A stretch of DNA of 64,000 nucleotides from Gymnothorax reevesii (GCA_029721435.1 CM056573.1:192881103-192945102), one strand, 5' to 3'. Shown: positions 19,863 to 30,349, counted from the first letter of the stretch. The notes: generated from the sequence alone by a model not told the origin. Numbers and translations: made by a program.

Positions 19863-19913
19863 TCTATCTTCTGAAGAAGACGGGAGTATCCCGTCGAAAC
19901 ATGTCAAGGTAGG
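19863..19913 (+). ncRNA. Hammerhead-ribozyme-like motif in the Penelope 3' end
   Basis: Read as RNA: stem I strand UCUAUCUU (19863-19870), core CUGAAGA (19871-19877), stem II GACGGG (19879-19884), loop AGUAU, CCCGUC (19890-19895), core GAAAC (19896-19900), short helix III AC-AUGU, cleavage-type GUC ending at 19905, then stem I partner AAGGUAGG (19906-19913). Stem I forms eight pairs with two G-U wobbles and stem II six perfect pairs. One extra A (19878) sits between core and stem II. Hammerhead motifs are known from Penelope-like elements; activity here is unproven. Confidence 0.72.
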
Positions 19914-20279
19914 ATAAAACCTTTTCTGTCTGAAAATAAGAATGTCAAAGCTAATTAGTTATTTCAAACAGTATGAACCTTTTTAGACTATGTGTCAAAC
20001 TATTTAATAGATTAGGAGGAAAAATTGAAATGGGACAATTTAGAACAGCTTCGCTTATACATCCTGCACCCGACAAGAACTTTTGGATATTGGATTACGA
20101 AACAACGACTATTTTATCAGTAATCTTCGTCTCATCCCTGAGCTCAGGAGAACACTCAACGCTAAGCAAGCTACCCGGCCGACCGGAAGTGCTCGCACGC
20201 GGCGTAGAGACCGTAAACAAAGGCGGGGGAAGCGCGGAGGGATAAGAGCAAAGCTAAAGCTAACACTGCACTGCCTTTC

Positions 20280-20958
20280 TCTACCCAGCATTGTCCTCGC
20301 TAATGTATGGGGGCTGGCGAACAACATGGATGAGCTATGGCTTCGGATCATCAACAACAAGAGACTTATGGATTGTAATGTCATGATCTTCAAGGAAACA
20401 TGGCTACACAGCGGAATACCCAACAATGCTATTGAGCTAGTCGGATACTACACTCTCCGGGCAGATAGAAAAGCAGATGACACCGGTAAGACAAAAGGTG
20501 GTGGATTGTGCATTTGATTTTATATTTACAAGGCTTGGTGCACAAATTCTGTCAATGTTGGGATACACTGCACAGCTGATTTGGTGTTTCTCATGGTTAA
20601 GTGTAGACCTTTCTATCTGCCACGGGAGTTCACTTGTACTATCATAACAGCTGCATATATCCCTCCGGATGCTAATGCTAAGCTTGCAATGAACAAACTG
20701 CATGCAGCTATTAGCAAACAACAAACTGCACACCCAGAGGCAGCATTTATTGTGGCGGGTGACTTTATCCACTCCAACCTCACGACAGTGTTTCCTAAAT
20801 TTCACCTGCATGTCTCCTGTCACACAAGAGAGGACAAAACATGGGATCATGTCTACACTAACATTATTGGAGCCAACACAGCAACTCCCCTCCCCCACCT
20901 GGGACTGTCTGATCACCTTTCCTCACCCCCAAGTATTCACTGCTCATCAACCGTGTGA
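20280..20958 (+). pseudogene. LINE apurinic-type endonuclease domain
   Basis: The frame shows LPSIVLANVWGLANNMDELW, then VMIFKETWLHSGIPNNAIEL with the catalytic E-T-W, then TKGGGLCI. A stop at 20515-20517 follows, then the domain continues as VKCRPFYLPREFTCTIITAA, FIVAGDFIHSNL (the GDFNH motif with N changed to I), and DKTWDHVYTNI and LGLSDHL (the SDH motif). A frame change near 20930 precedes the linker frame. Highly basic residues (RTRRRDRKQRRGKRGG) precede the domain. Confidence 0.88.
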
Positions 20959-21581
20959 AGCCATCAGTGAGGACCATCAAAGTGTGGCCAGAGGGGGTAG
21001 ACTTTGTACTCCAGGAAAGGTTCAGAGACACAGACTGGAGTATGTTCACCTCTCAGGCTACTTGTGGCTCTCACACAAACATTGACTTTTGGACGTACTC
21101 AGTTCTGGAACATATCAACACCACAATTGACAGTGACACTATAGAGAGACAAATCACAATGTACCCAAATCAGAAGCCATGGATGAACAAGGAAGTGCGA
21201 CTCCTACTAAAGGCACGTAATGCCGTCAGATCTGGTGACGCACAGGCCAACAGTACATCCTGGGCAGATCTGAAGAGAGACATCAAGAAGGCCAAGCAAA
21301 GCTATAAGCTGAAGGTGGAGGAACACTTTGTGGACTCCGACCCCCAACGCATGCGGCAGGGCATTCAGGCCATCTCTGATTATAAGCCCAGCAACTCCAT
21401 ACAGACAGCCATGAATGTGCCCTTCCTTAATGAGCCAAATGACTTCTATGCTCGTTTTTACGAGGACAATAAGGAAAAGACTGCCAAATCCCTACCCTCT
21501 GATGACCTCCATACCCTCACACTCACCCACACCGACGTCCATAACGCACTGAGCAGTATCAATGCACATAAGGCCGAATAA
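20955..21581 (+). pseudogene. LINE ORF2 linker between endonuclease and RT
   Basis: The 208-codon frame contains VRTIKVWPEGVDFVLQERFR, NQKPWMNKEVRLLLKARNAV, KKAKQSYKLKVEEHF and TLTHTDVHNALSSINAHKAE. These segments lie just upstream of the RT domain in this LINE family, and the last one normally runs straight into AGPDG. Here the homology stops within a few bases of 21581, at the junction with the antisense LINE. Confidence 0.85.
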
Positions 21582-21599
21582 TAATTTTGAATAATCAAC

Positions 21600-22500
21600 G
21601 TTTCTGTACTGTGCTGACGTCTAAAGCCTGATTGAAATTTCTCAAAAATATTATTGGTTTTCTTCACTTCTAAAATTTGCTTTGCGACCACTTTTTCCAA
21701 GACTTTCGAAATAAAAGGCAGTTTTGATATTGGTCTAAAATTACTTAGAATGGCTGAGATTTGGTTTTTTTTAGAAGAGGTTGAATGCAGGCAATCTTAA
21801 AATAGTCTGGAACACAGCCAGTAGAGAGAGACCTGTTTACCACGGAGAGCAGGGCAGGGCCAACAGCTATCATTACTTCTTTAAGGAGCCTAGTGGGTAT
21901 AATATCCAAGGAACTAGATGAGGGCTTCATAGGTGACACAGTTTCAGAAAGATCCAACAGAGAAATCGGTGCGAAACAACTCAGCAAGTTTAAGCGAGGG
22001 CACAAAACAGTAACAGATGGAACATGACTGATACTAGACCGTATAACTGCTATCTTGTCAATAAAAACTTTCAAGAACACAATCAGCAGGGGATGAAGCA
22101 GATGCAGCAGCAACTGGAGGGTTCACCAGACGGTCAATTGTTTTGAATAAAAATCTAACATTATGCTGATTAGCGGCTATTAATTCAGAGAAGAATTTAT
22201 CTCGAGCATTTTTTACTTCTTGATTATATGAATTTAACAGGCTTTTCATACGCACATTAAGAACATTTTGTTTAGTGGCCTTCCACTTCCGTTCCGCTTT
22301 TCTGCATTCCCTCTTAAGGCTGCAAATCTTATCATTGATCCAAGGCGAATTCTGTTGCACAGGTGTTGTTCTAATTTTGAGAGGCGCAACAGCATTCAGT
22401 GCAGACAAGCATGTATCATTAAACAAATTTAGCATTTGATTACTCTCTGCAACATGCGCCATAGTGACGCTATATAGGGGCCTCAATTTCAAAGAACACA
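21600..22500 (-). pseudogene. LINE ORF2: linker and RT N-terminal part
   Basis: Minus-strand segments are PVQQNSPWINDKICSLKREC followed by RKAERKWKATKQ (linker), DKFFSELIAANQHNVRFLFK followed by TIDRLVNPP, then SSSSLDIIPTRLLKEVM, VNRSLSTGCVPDYFKIACIQ followed by PLLKK, and finally LEKVV-like MEKVVAKQILEVKKTNNIFE. These are the canonical pre-RT and RT blocks 0-2 of CR1/L2 LINEs. Several frame changes (near 22060 and 21745) break the ORF. Confidence 0.85.
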
Positions 22501-22572
22501 CCGGAATGGTCGGAAACGAAAAGATCCTTGATCTGGAGGTCGTTCAAATTCACACCCAGAGTAAAAACAAAA

Positions 22573-23146
22573 TCAAAAGTATGGCCGTGTTTTGTGCGTG
22601 GGGCCAGACACCCACTGGACTAGGTTGAAGCACTCAGTAAGGTTAAAAAATTCAGTGGCCAAACTGTCTGAGGGAACGTACATATGAAAAGTAAAATCAC
22701 CTGCTATTATGACTCCGTCATATTTTAAAACCACTGAGGACAATAACTCAGAAAATTCTGATATAAATCTGTCAATCAATTTAGGAGGGCTATAAACAAC
22801 AACACACACAATAGGGTTATGAAAATGAGCTGTGAGCACACCTGAGGCAGCTTTCAAGAGGATCGCAAGGTATTCAAAAGAGGCAAATTTACCAAGATCA
22901 ATCTCGGAGCAGCTAAACTTATTGGAATAAATAGCAGCTATGCCATCCCCCCTCTTTCCTTGTCTTGCTGCTTAAAACAAATTTGTTGTCAGGTGGACAA
23001 GCCTCAATTAAAGTTGCTGCGCTATCATTCTGCAGCTAAGTCTCAACAAGAAACATAAAATGCAATTTCCTCTCAATGATATTATCATTAATTTAAAAGC
23101 TCTTATTATGTAGAGATCTTACGTTAAAAGATGCCATATTGACAAC
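22573..23146 (-). pseudogene. LINE ORF2 endonuclease domain
   Basis: It starts with MASFNVRSLHNKSFKINDNI at 23146 and includes the ETQLQ-type block with a stop where the W of ETWL is expected. It then has PIVCVVVYSPPKLIDRFISE and VIIAGDFTFHMYVPSD (the GDFN motif with changes). The 3' part near 22600 (CFNLVQWVSGPTHK) matches the end of the endonuclease domain. Stops near 22950 and 22870 show decay. Confidence 0.8.
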
Positions 23147-23290
23147 GCTAGCTGATTTTTTATGTCTCAGGGGTCTTAATGAAATATTGACCAAGTTGCT
23201 GCGACGGCAGCCAGCATTATTCTTAGATCCAGTTCGCGATTGTGTTCTTACTAAAGTAATAGTAACAAGAGTTTGTCACTAAAGTGACTA

Positions 23291-23487
23291 TATCCCCCGC
23301 CGTTAGGTCACCAAAACCGACTGGTGTCTGCGCATTCCCAGTAGAAAGGTTGGTACTAAAAAGAGTTGAAATTGGTTGACTCCTACTTGAGATATCGCGC
23401 TGACAATGTTTGGGACGGACGGACGGACGTACGAACGGAGCTGAATACTATATCCCCCGCTTCGCGCTAAACGCGCGGCGGGGGATA
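23291..23487. mobile_element. MITE with 12-bp perfect terminal inverted repeats
   Basis: The ends are TATCCCCCGCCG and CGGCGGGGGATA. A third, subterminal copy of TATCCCCCGC lies at about 23451, and the interior has a run of GGACGGACGGACG. The element sits between ORF1 and ORF2 of the antisense LINE. A related partial copy (TATCCCCCGCCGCCGC) occurs at about 48966. A clear target duplication was not identified. Confidence 0.75.
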
Positions 23488-23590
23488 ACAATTGAATGTG
23501 AGACCTCAATTACCGGAGAATCAATTAGTCATTTACCTGACAGGTGAATCATATAAAAGATGTTCTCAGCTGGATTCCGAGTACCGGAAG

Positions 23591-24432
23591 CTAGCTGAGC
23601 GGAGTGGGGTGTATTCCGTCTCTTCTAAAGAAGGCTGCACGCTCCAAGAACAGATTAAAATTATCAATAAACAAGATTTTGTGAGAGGAGCATTCAGATT
23701 GTAGCCAAGAATGAAGACTAAGAATTCTGCTCAAACGCCCTATCCCTCGACCCAGAGTTGGAATAGGACCCGAAATAAAAACACGTTTCTCACAGCCCTT
23801 GAGCACATCGAGCAAAGAAGTAAAATCACGCTTCAGTAATTCGGACTGTTGAAATGAAGTCACATTAGTTCCAACATGGACTACAACGTTCCGAACATGA
23901 GGATATTTATCCAACAGGCCAGGAATCCGGTCTAAAATATTTAAAACTCTGGCACCCGGGAAGCAAAGCGTGATGGTGGACTTCACTCGTATGTTCCTCA
24001 CGATTGAGTCTTCAATAATGAGAGTAGCGGGCGGTCTCAGGGCACTGACCTAAGACCTGGATCTAACAGGAGTAGCGACCAGAGTAGCTGGCCACGGGAC
24101 AGTGGAGCTTGCCTCACAGGGTCGATTCTCTCTAGGCACGGGTGGTGGAGGTGCAGCCAGGTGAACAGGAGAGGGCGGGGGTGACGAATCCTCCTCGTCC
24201 AGGATGGAAAACCTGTTCTCAAGCTGCAGGTCCCAAACAAGCGGAACTTGTGACGATCTCCTGCCACAGCGCTTACTGCTATGCGATCCGACCCAGGGCT
24301 CAGCCTGGCAGGGTGTGGAGCTGACGACTGCCTTGGGCCTCGCTCCCAGCTGGATCCAGGGGTCCTCGATTTGGGTCGGAAAGGCTTCACTGGGGAGAGC
24401 CATGGAATCTCAATCACCGGTGGTGGTGACAT
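23591..24432 (-). pseudogene. LINE ORF1 with SGNH-hydrolase (esterase) domain
   Basis: The minus strand at 24432-24040 encodes a proline-rich N-terminus. At about 24030-23591 there is an SGNH-hydrolase fold: block I is DSIVRNIR (the usual GDS reads EDS), followed by FPGARVLNILDRIPGLL, the HVGTNVTS block carrying the asparagine, KRVFISGPIPTLGRG, and the C-terminal DGIHPTPLS block with the catalytic Asp-His pair. Esterase ORF1s are established for CR1/L2-type LINEs. A frame break lies between the two halves near 24020. Confidence 0.82.
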
Positions 24433-24845
24433 TCATCACGGCGAGAGCTGGAGCAGGAGCAACCAGGGAATCAATGAGCTGCTCATCATCCCTAATCTGG
24501 TATAGGATAGAAATTCTCCCCTCCAGCTCAGCGATCTTCTGTTCATGCGGACGCAGCTCACGCAGCCAGGCAGAGAGGTGAGTGGAGCCATAATAGCGTT
24601 TATCCTGCTAGGCGTTAGCTAGCCAAGGCGCTTACTTAAGGCAATACTTAGATGCAATGAAAATACTCAACAAAACAAATTAAAATAAAAAAGCGGATAA
24701 AATGATAAAACAAGTAAATTGACAAAATAACTTTAAAAAAATAAACTGACAACATGAAACATAAAAGACTTAAAGTAATAAAAACGAAGCTGCAGCTAGA
24801 ACAAACCGCCACCGGACGTGACGTGACAGGACGGAAGTGAAGTGT

Positions 24846-25925
24846 CCATCAGATCGGTCACTGTGCACAGGATGCTGTTTCCACAGCGCTGCACTGTGTA
24901 CCCTCCCACTTGGACAACAAGAACACATACGCAAGAATGCTGTTAATTGACTTCAGCTCAGCATTCAACACAGTCATTCCCTCCGAGTTGATCACTAAAC
25001 TTGAGGACCTTGGAATCAGTACCTCCATCTGCAACTGGATCATGGACTTTCTGACAAACAGACCCCAGCACGTTAGGCTAGGCCTCAACCGCTCCTCCTC
25101 CATCATACTCAACACTGGTGCACTACAGGGCTGTCTGCTCAGCCCGTTCCTCTACTTCCTCTTCACCTATGACTGCAAGCCTATGTATGGATCCAACTCC
25201 ATCATAAAGTTTGCAGATGACACCACGGTGATCAGACTTTTAAGACACAACGATGAGTCAGACTACAATGGCATAGGTTGAGCACTTAGCAACATGGTGC
25301 GCTGACAATAACCTGCCCCTTAACACCAGCAAAACCAAGGAGTTCAGAGTGGACTTCCGGAAGAAGTGGGGAGAGACACATGACCCTATCCATACCAACG
25401 GCATGACTGTTGAACGTGTCTCCAGCTTCAAAATCCTGGGGACCCACATCTCGGAGAACCTGTCCTGGTCAGCTAACACCACCAGCCTGGTCAAGAAGCC
25501 CCATCAGCGCCTCTTCTTCTTGAGAACACTGAAGAAGAACCACCTGTCAGCTGACATCCTGGACAACTTCTACCGCTGTGTGATAGAGAGTATCCTGACC
25601 AACTGTGTCACAGTCTGGTATGGGAACTGCTCTGTCCCTGACCACAAGGCACTGCAGCGGGTGGTGAAAACCTCCCAACGCATCACAGGGACTCCACTTC
25701 CTGCTATAGAGGACGTCCACAGGAAAAGATGTCTGCGCCGAGCACACAGCATTTTTAGGGAATCCTCTCATCCTGCCTATAGACTGTTTCAGCTCTCTCC
25801 TCCCGAAGGCGTTTCAGGAGCCTTCAGACTAAAACCAGCAGGTTTAGGAACACCTCCCCCCCACACCCCTCCCCTTGCCCATGACTATATCATGCATATG
25901 ATCCACAGGATACGCACATGCTGAC
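24846..25925 (+). pseudogene. LINE reverse transcriptase, palm to C-terminus
   Basis: The plus frames give [20 protein letters not shown] (first catalytic Asp), then [38 protein letters not shown] (block 4), [11 protein letters not shown] (catalytic ADD), a stop at 25279, then FRVDFRKKWGE, VSSFKILGTHISENLSW, YRCVIESILTNCVTVWYGNC, LQRVVKTSQRITGTPLPAIE and RRAHSIFRESSHP. All C-terminal blocks are recognisable. A frame change near 25280-25349 and the missing N-terminal third make it inactive. Confidence 0.92.
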
Positions 25926-26589
25926 TTTGTATTTTATAGTTTTTCACAGCTCTTCTTACATTACTGTATACACATTGTTATAGTCTTCTTATAGTCTGTT
26001 CACAGTGCTTCCTCGTACTGTATAGACAAATATAGCACACCTGTATATTTGTCAGTACATATTTATCTGCATACCGATCTTCTGTATATTGCCCTTCTGT
26101 ACAGTCAGATTATCTGCTATTTACCTCACTTCATCTGCACATTGCTCTTCTGTAAATTATGCTAATTATTCCCACCTCTTACCACCCTCACCTGTACATA
26201 ACTGCCCACCTAACTTATTTGTACATAACCTGCACATAACTACTCCAACCTTTTACACTGACCTTATTTGTATTTATCTGTTCTTACCTGTACATACAAT
26301 TAATACTGTCCGTATATGCTGCACTTGCTGCTCTCTGCACTTCTGATTAGATACAAAACTGCATTTCGTTACTCTGAATTTATCATGTTGAATTAGTTGA
26401 ATCTAATCTAATCTAAAAATCAGGATTGATTTTAAAGATAAACACCTAATTTTACCTTGAGCTTAGACATCAGATGATAATAAGCGATCAATAACTAAGC
26501 TCAAAACTAAGCTGAACTAAGCTCAACTGAACACTAATCCAATATGGCAGTATGTAATGGCTTTTTCTGTGCACAAAGTAAAGTGCACT

Positions 26590-26998
26590 GAAAACTGGCA
26601 AATGTGGAACTGGATTCGGATGTAAAGATGAAGTAAGTTTTTATTTTTAAGCCTTTTCTTTAGCACAGCAGAGATAGAACAGGCAAAAGCAAAAACAAAC
26701 AGGAAACAAGGTTCTAAATATATATAAACAATAATTCACTTAACAAATAATAAAAGCAGCATTGCTTTTGTAATAGGATTTTAAAGATACGCAAATACAC
26801 GGTTATAATGTCTACACAAGACTAGAGCTATACAACAGGCTCATGAGACTTTGCATCATAAGGGGGCAAAGCTCTCTGTTATATAGAGCAAGCAATGACA
26901 TTCACACAATGAGCAACAGATGTAGGTGATTCCGCAGGAGTGTGGAATGCAGGCCGGGTCTTAATAGACCAGTGATTGGGAGCGGTGGAGGCGTGGCA
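26590..26998 (-). mobile_element. 3' LTR of the chromodomain gypsy element
   Basis: It directly follows the G-rich polypurine tract on the minus strand. It contains a TATA box (GCTCTATATAACAG, about 26885) and an AAATAAA polyadenylation signal (about 26645). The far boundary is approximate because the partner LTR is absent. Confidence 0.6.
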
Positions 26999-27019
26999 TG
27001 ATAGAACCCCCCCTCCCCC

Positions 27020-27340
27020 CCCACAAGGCACAATTTCAGGTGTGCCTGGGTGATGTCTGGGAGGGCGAGGAGCGAACCGGTCTGGGCATGCCAGGTGGAA
27101 CTCGGCCAGGAGCTAGGAATCTAGGATGTCTTGGCGGTCCACCCAGCTCGTCTCTTCTGGACTGTAGCCTTCCCAGCCCATCAGATACTGGAGTCTTTCT
27201 CTGCAGAGCTCTTAAGCCCAGTAGACTCTGTTTCCAGTGGGCAAGGGGGCAGGTGGTGGGTCTTCCGGGGGGGTAGTCTCCGCCAGTGGCCCCGCAATTA
27301 CCACCCTGAGCAGAGAGACATGGAAAGTATTATTAACGTA
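27020..27340 (-). pseudogene. Gypsy pol chromodomain tail (degenerate)
   Basis: The minus strand reads PAPLPTGNRVYWA, and in neighbouring frames remnants of the DWEGY/PEE-type chromodomain, before the polypurine tract. Stops and shifts are frequent. Assignment relies mainly on position after integrase. Confidence 0.5.
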
Positions 27341-27877
27341 ACTGTTAGCCAGCAACTAGAGAGCCAGCAGCCCCACAATCGCCGGCCTGAGCAGGGAGAC
27401 ATAGAAAGTATGATGAATATAATTGTTAGCTGGCAACTGGAGAGTATATGTAGCATTATTGACCCTCCAGAGGACATGGAATGGGTCAATGAACCATGTG
27501 CTCAGCTTTCAGCAGGGTAGTCGAAGGCACAGGTCCCTAGTGGAGAGCCAAATCCGATCCCCAGGTTGGTAGCTGGGGGCATCCTGAAGCTTCCGGCCAG
27601 CCTGGTTCTTCCAGCGGTAAAGGACTGCTTGGATTTGAACGATGCTAGCTGCCAACACCATTGCTGCCTCTCAGAACCATGCATCCACTGCCTGGACTTC
27701 GGTCTGGCTCGAGTCCCACCAGCACAGGGGAGTTTGGCGACCGAGCACACACTGGAATAGCAATCAACCAGTGGAGACGCTCATTGAGGAGTTCTCAGCG
27801 TACTCCGCCTAGGACAGGTACTTAGCCCAATCCAGTAGTCATCGGTGGCAGTAAGCTCGGAGGAACCTCCCCAGGTC

Positions 27878-28250
27878 CTAAATGGCCCCCTCCACCGACC
27901 AGTTGGACTTTGGATGGTATCCAAAGTTGAGGCTCACTGAAGCGCCCAGCCTCTTGAAGAATGCCCTCCACACTCGGGTTGTGAACAGCGGCCCATGGCC
28001 TAAAAGTATGTCCTCCTTAAGGTCAAAGTTCATAAATACCAGCTGGAACAGCATGTCTGACACTTGAAGGCCAGAGGGCATGCTGGGGAAAGGCAGTAAT
28101 TTACAGAACACAAAGATTCAGTCAATTATCACCAGAATGGTCATATTACCTTCTGAGACTGGAAGGTCAGTTACAAAATCCACAGCCACATGGGACCAGA
28201 GACGTTGGAGACAGGTAGTGGATTCTGCTTGCCAGCTGGTAACTGCTAAG
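27878..28250 (-). pseudogene. Gypsy integrase core (degenerate)
   Basis: Minus-strand motifs are [20 protein letters not shown] followed by ILVIID (first catalytic Asp in VDFVTDLP), then KLLPFPSMPSGLQVSDMLFQ, DILLGHGPLFTTRVWRAFFK (second catalytic Asp appears as His in LLGHGP), and LNFGYHPKSNWSVEGAI (third catalytic Glu retained). A stop follows ILVIID. The triad is therefore broken. Confidence 0.8.
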
Positions 28251-28340
28251 GGGTCTTATTGATTGCTTATGTGGTCAAAGATTTGACCACTTTCTCCACG
28301 CCTGAGGTCAGGTGGAACCACTAATACTTGCAGGCAATGA

Positions 28341-28981
28341 TTAAAGCTGTTCTTCAGACTCCGAGGTGATTGGAGGACAATGTGGTGTGCACCCACAGAA
28401 TGATCTGATCCCGAAGTGTGGAGGGAATGAAGGTTCTCCCAACCAGCACTGAGGCAGGAGGAGGCCTTTTCTGGGATTCTCTTGCAATTTATGGTCTAGC
28501 TGCCATCTGATTAAGGCAACAACACAGGAAGGTGGCAGGATGGGTTCTTTCGCCTCCAGATCAGCTTTGGCCACATAACTGTGGGATAGGGCATCTGCCT
28601 TGACGTTCTTTGAGCCTAAGCGATAGGTTATGGTAAAGTTGAAGTGGGTGAAAAATATAGCCCACCTGGCCTGAGTCGTTTTACCTTTCGTAGATATTCG
28701 AGGTTGCAATGGTCGGTTAACACTGTAAATGTATGGCGAGCCCCCTCCAACTAATGCCTCCTCGAGTGCCAACTTCACAATCAACACCTCCCAGTTGCCC
28801 ACATCATAATTTGCCTCCATGAGAGTGAGTCTGCAGGGGAAAAAAACAGAAGTGAAAAGCTTTTAAGGTGACCGATGTCGTTGTGACAGCATAGCCTCCA
28901 CCCCAGCCTCAGGATAGGAGCTATGGTGAACAGCCTTTTCAGAGCATTGAAGGCGCTTTGTGCTTTAGGGTTCCACAACAA
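28341..28981 (-). pseudogene. Gypsy RNase H and RT-connection domain
   Basis: At 28981-28870 the minus strand reads [20 protein letters not shown], the start of the RT-RNase H linker. At 28820-28560 are [40 protein letters not shown] and KNVKADALSHSY, the conserved end of gypsy RNase H (usually NVKADALSR). A frame change near 28840 and further stops make it inactive. Confidence 0.85.
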
Positions 28982-28997
28982 CCCCTTAAGCTTCCCT

Positions 28998-29736
28998 TTA
29001 AATAGGCTTGTAAGAGGTTGGGCAACCGTCCTGAAGATCTTGATGAAACGACGGTAGAAGCTGGTAAACCCCAGGAAGAAGCCTGAGCTTCTTCACAGTC
29101 CGTGGGACTGACCATGGAGCTACTGCCTCTAACTTCTTGCTCTCCATTACCACCCCCACTGGTCTAATCACGTATCCCAGGAGGGAGATAGTGGACTGGT
29201 GGAAGATGCACTTTATGGCTTTCATGTAGAACTGGTGAGCAAGGAGGCCTGTGAGTACCTTCTTCAAGAGCTCAACCTGCTGTTCATAGGGGGAGAAAAT
29301 TAGGATAGCTATGGGTAGAGCTGAAAGCCATCTTCCACTCATCTCCCCTCCAGATACGCATTAGATTGTAGGCGCTGCGGAGATCTAGTTTAGTGAAGAT
29401 TTTCGCGGTTTGCAGCTGGTCCAGAGCACTGGGGAGCAGAGCGAGTGGGTACCAGTGCCTTACCATGACTTTATTTCATCCCCTATAATCTATACAAGGG
29501 CAGAGACCACCATCTTTCCTCTGGACAAAGTAGAAGCTTGCTGAGGCTGGTGAGGTAGAGGGATGGATGAAGCCTTGCTGGAGTGCCCCTTGTATACATT
29601 GCTCCACTGCTTGGGTCTCAGCCACTAAGACGGGGTATACATGGCTCCTGGGAGGTGAGGCACCAGACAGGAGCTCTATGGCACAGTCCAACGGGCGATG
29701 AGGAGGAATCCGGGTAGGTCTAGTCTTGGTGAACAC
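28998..29736 (-). pseudogene. Gypsy reverse transcriptase
   Basis: Minus-strand blocks are [93 protein letters not shown] (catalytic Asp in KLDLRSAY), then after a shift [35 protein letters not shown] and [15 protein letters not shown]. The YIDDIL catalytic box lies in a degenerate stretch near 29290. The copy is clearly dead but well recognisable. Confidence 0.88.
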
Positions 29737-30098
29737 CTAGCAAAGCTGCCAGTACTCTCTGAGGTTCTCCGGTCTTGTCTCCTGGTCAGTGCTCTCGACT
29801 CTAGTAGAGAAAACAGAGACGGGGCTGCAGGGCCGCCAACAATATGGAGACCAGAAGGTGAGGCGTCAGTTGTGCCAGAGAATGATAGGGTTGTATCTTT
29901 GGAGCCATGGGAGGCCGAGGATCACTGGATGACTGGAGTATGGTAGAATGAGGAGCGATAGCTCCTTCTGGCAACTCTTCTGCACACACAGGGAGACTTA
30001 GGCCGACTGGTGCAGGTTGCTTCTGCTGCTCAGAGGTCTCCCATGCAGGGTTGCCACACCAATGGGGGTGTGAGCCAGTGGACTGGGAACTAGAATTA

Positions 30099-30323
30099 TC
30101 ATTCCAGTTGGGAGGAGATAAAGTTCCCTGCTGCGCCAGAGTCAATCAGGGCATCTGTGTAGGAGTGCAGGTTGTTATATGACAATCGCACTGGGATCTG
30201 GAATCTCTGACCAGTGATGGTGGTTACCTTGACAGGCGCAGGTCCATTCTCCCCACTATGGACACAAGTACCTGACTTTCTCCAATCCAGACAGTCGGTA
30301 GGTCTGAAGGAGCCAACCTCCAT
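30099..30323 (-). pseudogene. Gypsy aspartic protease
   Basis: The minus strand contains LSYNNLHSYTDALIDSGAAG followed by NFISSQLE, the retropepsin active-site loop (DSGA) with its flanking strands. It lies between gag and RT as expected. The 74-codon frame stops shortly after. Confidence 0.82.
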
Positions 30324-30349
30324 GGCTCCCTCTCTGGCTTAAGCTGTTC

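Larger units (their letters stand above)
18197..19963 (+). mobile_element. 5'-truncated Penelope-like element with inverted terminal copies
   Basis: The plus strand carries the C-terminal half of a Penelope-type RT (18620-19020) and a GIY-YIG endonuclease (19380-19826). The left end (about 18197-18591) is an inverted copy of the right end (about 19554-19960). For example TTTCAGACAGAAAAGG, ACATGTTTCGACGGGATACT and GCTGATTTAAGGTTTACC occur on the left in the same order as on the reverse complement of the right. Inverted terminal copies ('pLTRs') are a known Penelope arrangement. A neighbouring similarity (AATTAGCTTT) suggests the inverted repeat reaches slightly further out. Confidence 0.9.
21582..24845 (-). 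mobile_element. Antisense LINE (CR1/L2-like) with esterase ORF1, 3'-truncated
   Basis: On the minus strand, from high to low coordinates, are: a 5' region (24845-24440), ORF1 with an SGNH-hydrolase domain (24432-23591), a MITE (23487-23291), the ORF2 endonuclease (23146-22573), and the RT N-terminus (22500-21600) ending at NNIFEKFQSGFRRQHSTETL. The RT catalytic part and 3' end are missing. LINE insertions normally lose their 5' end, so loss of the 3' end points to a later deletion that also removed part of the host LINE's RT. Confidence 0.85.
20080..26415 (+). mobile_element. Jockey/I-like LINE, interrupted by an antisense LINE
   Basis: Plus-strand parts in order are: endonuclease (20280-20958), linker (20955-21581), RT (about 24846-25925) and a 3' untranslated region ending in the short repeat TGAATCTAATCTAATCT (about 26395-26415). 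The antisense LINE at 21582-24845 separates linker from RT. Roughly the first third of RT, between ...SSINAHKAE and the RSTEDA-like point, is missing, so insertion was accompanied or followed by deletion. The clade name is tentative; automated annotation often labels this fish family 'jockey'. Confidence 0.85.

Noticed and set aside
23591..24432. A host lipase/esterase gene
   Set aside because: The SGNH domain is preceded and followed by LINE sequence in the correct order (ORF1 then endonuclease and RT), so it is a LINE ORF1.
26998..27520. Plus-strand ORFs in the 27-kb region as host genes
   Set aside because: Shadow frames of the minus-strand gypsy pol tail and polypurine tract.
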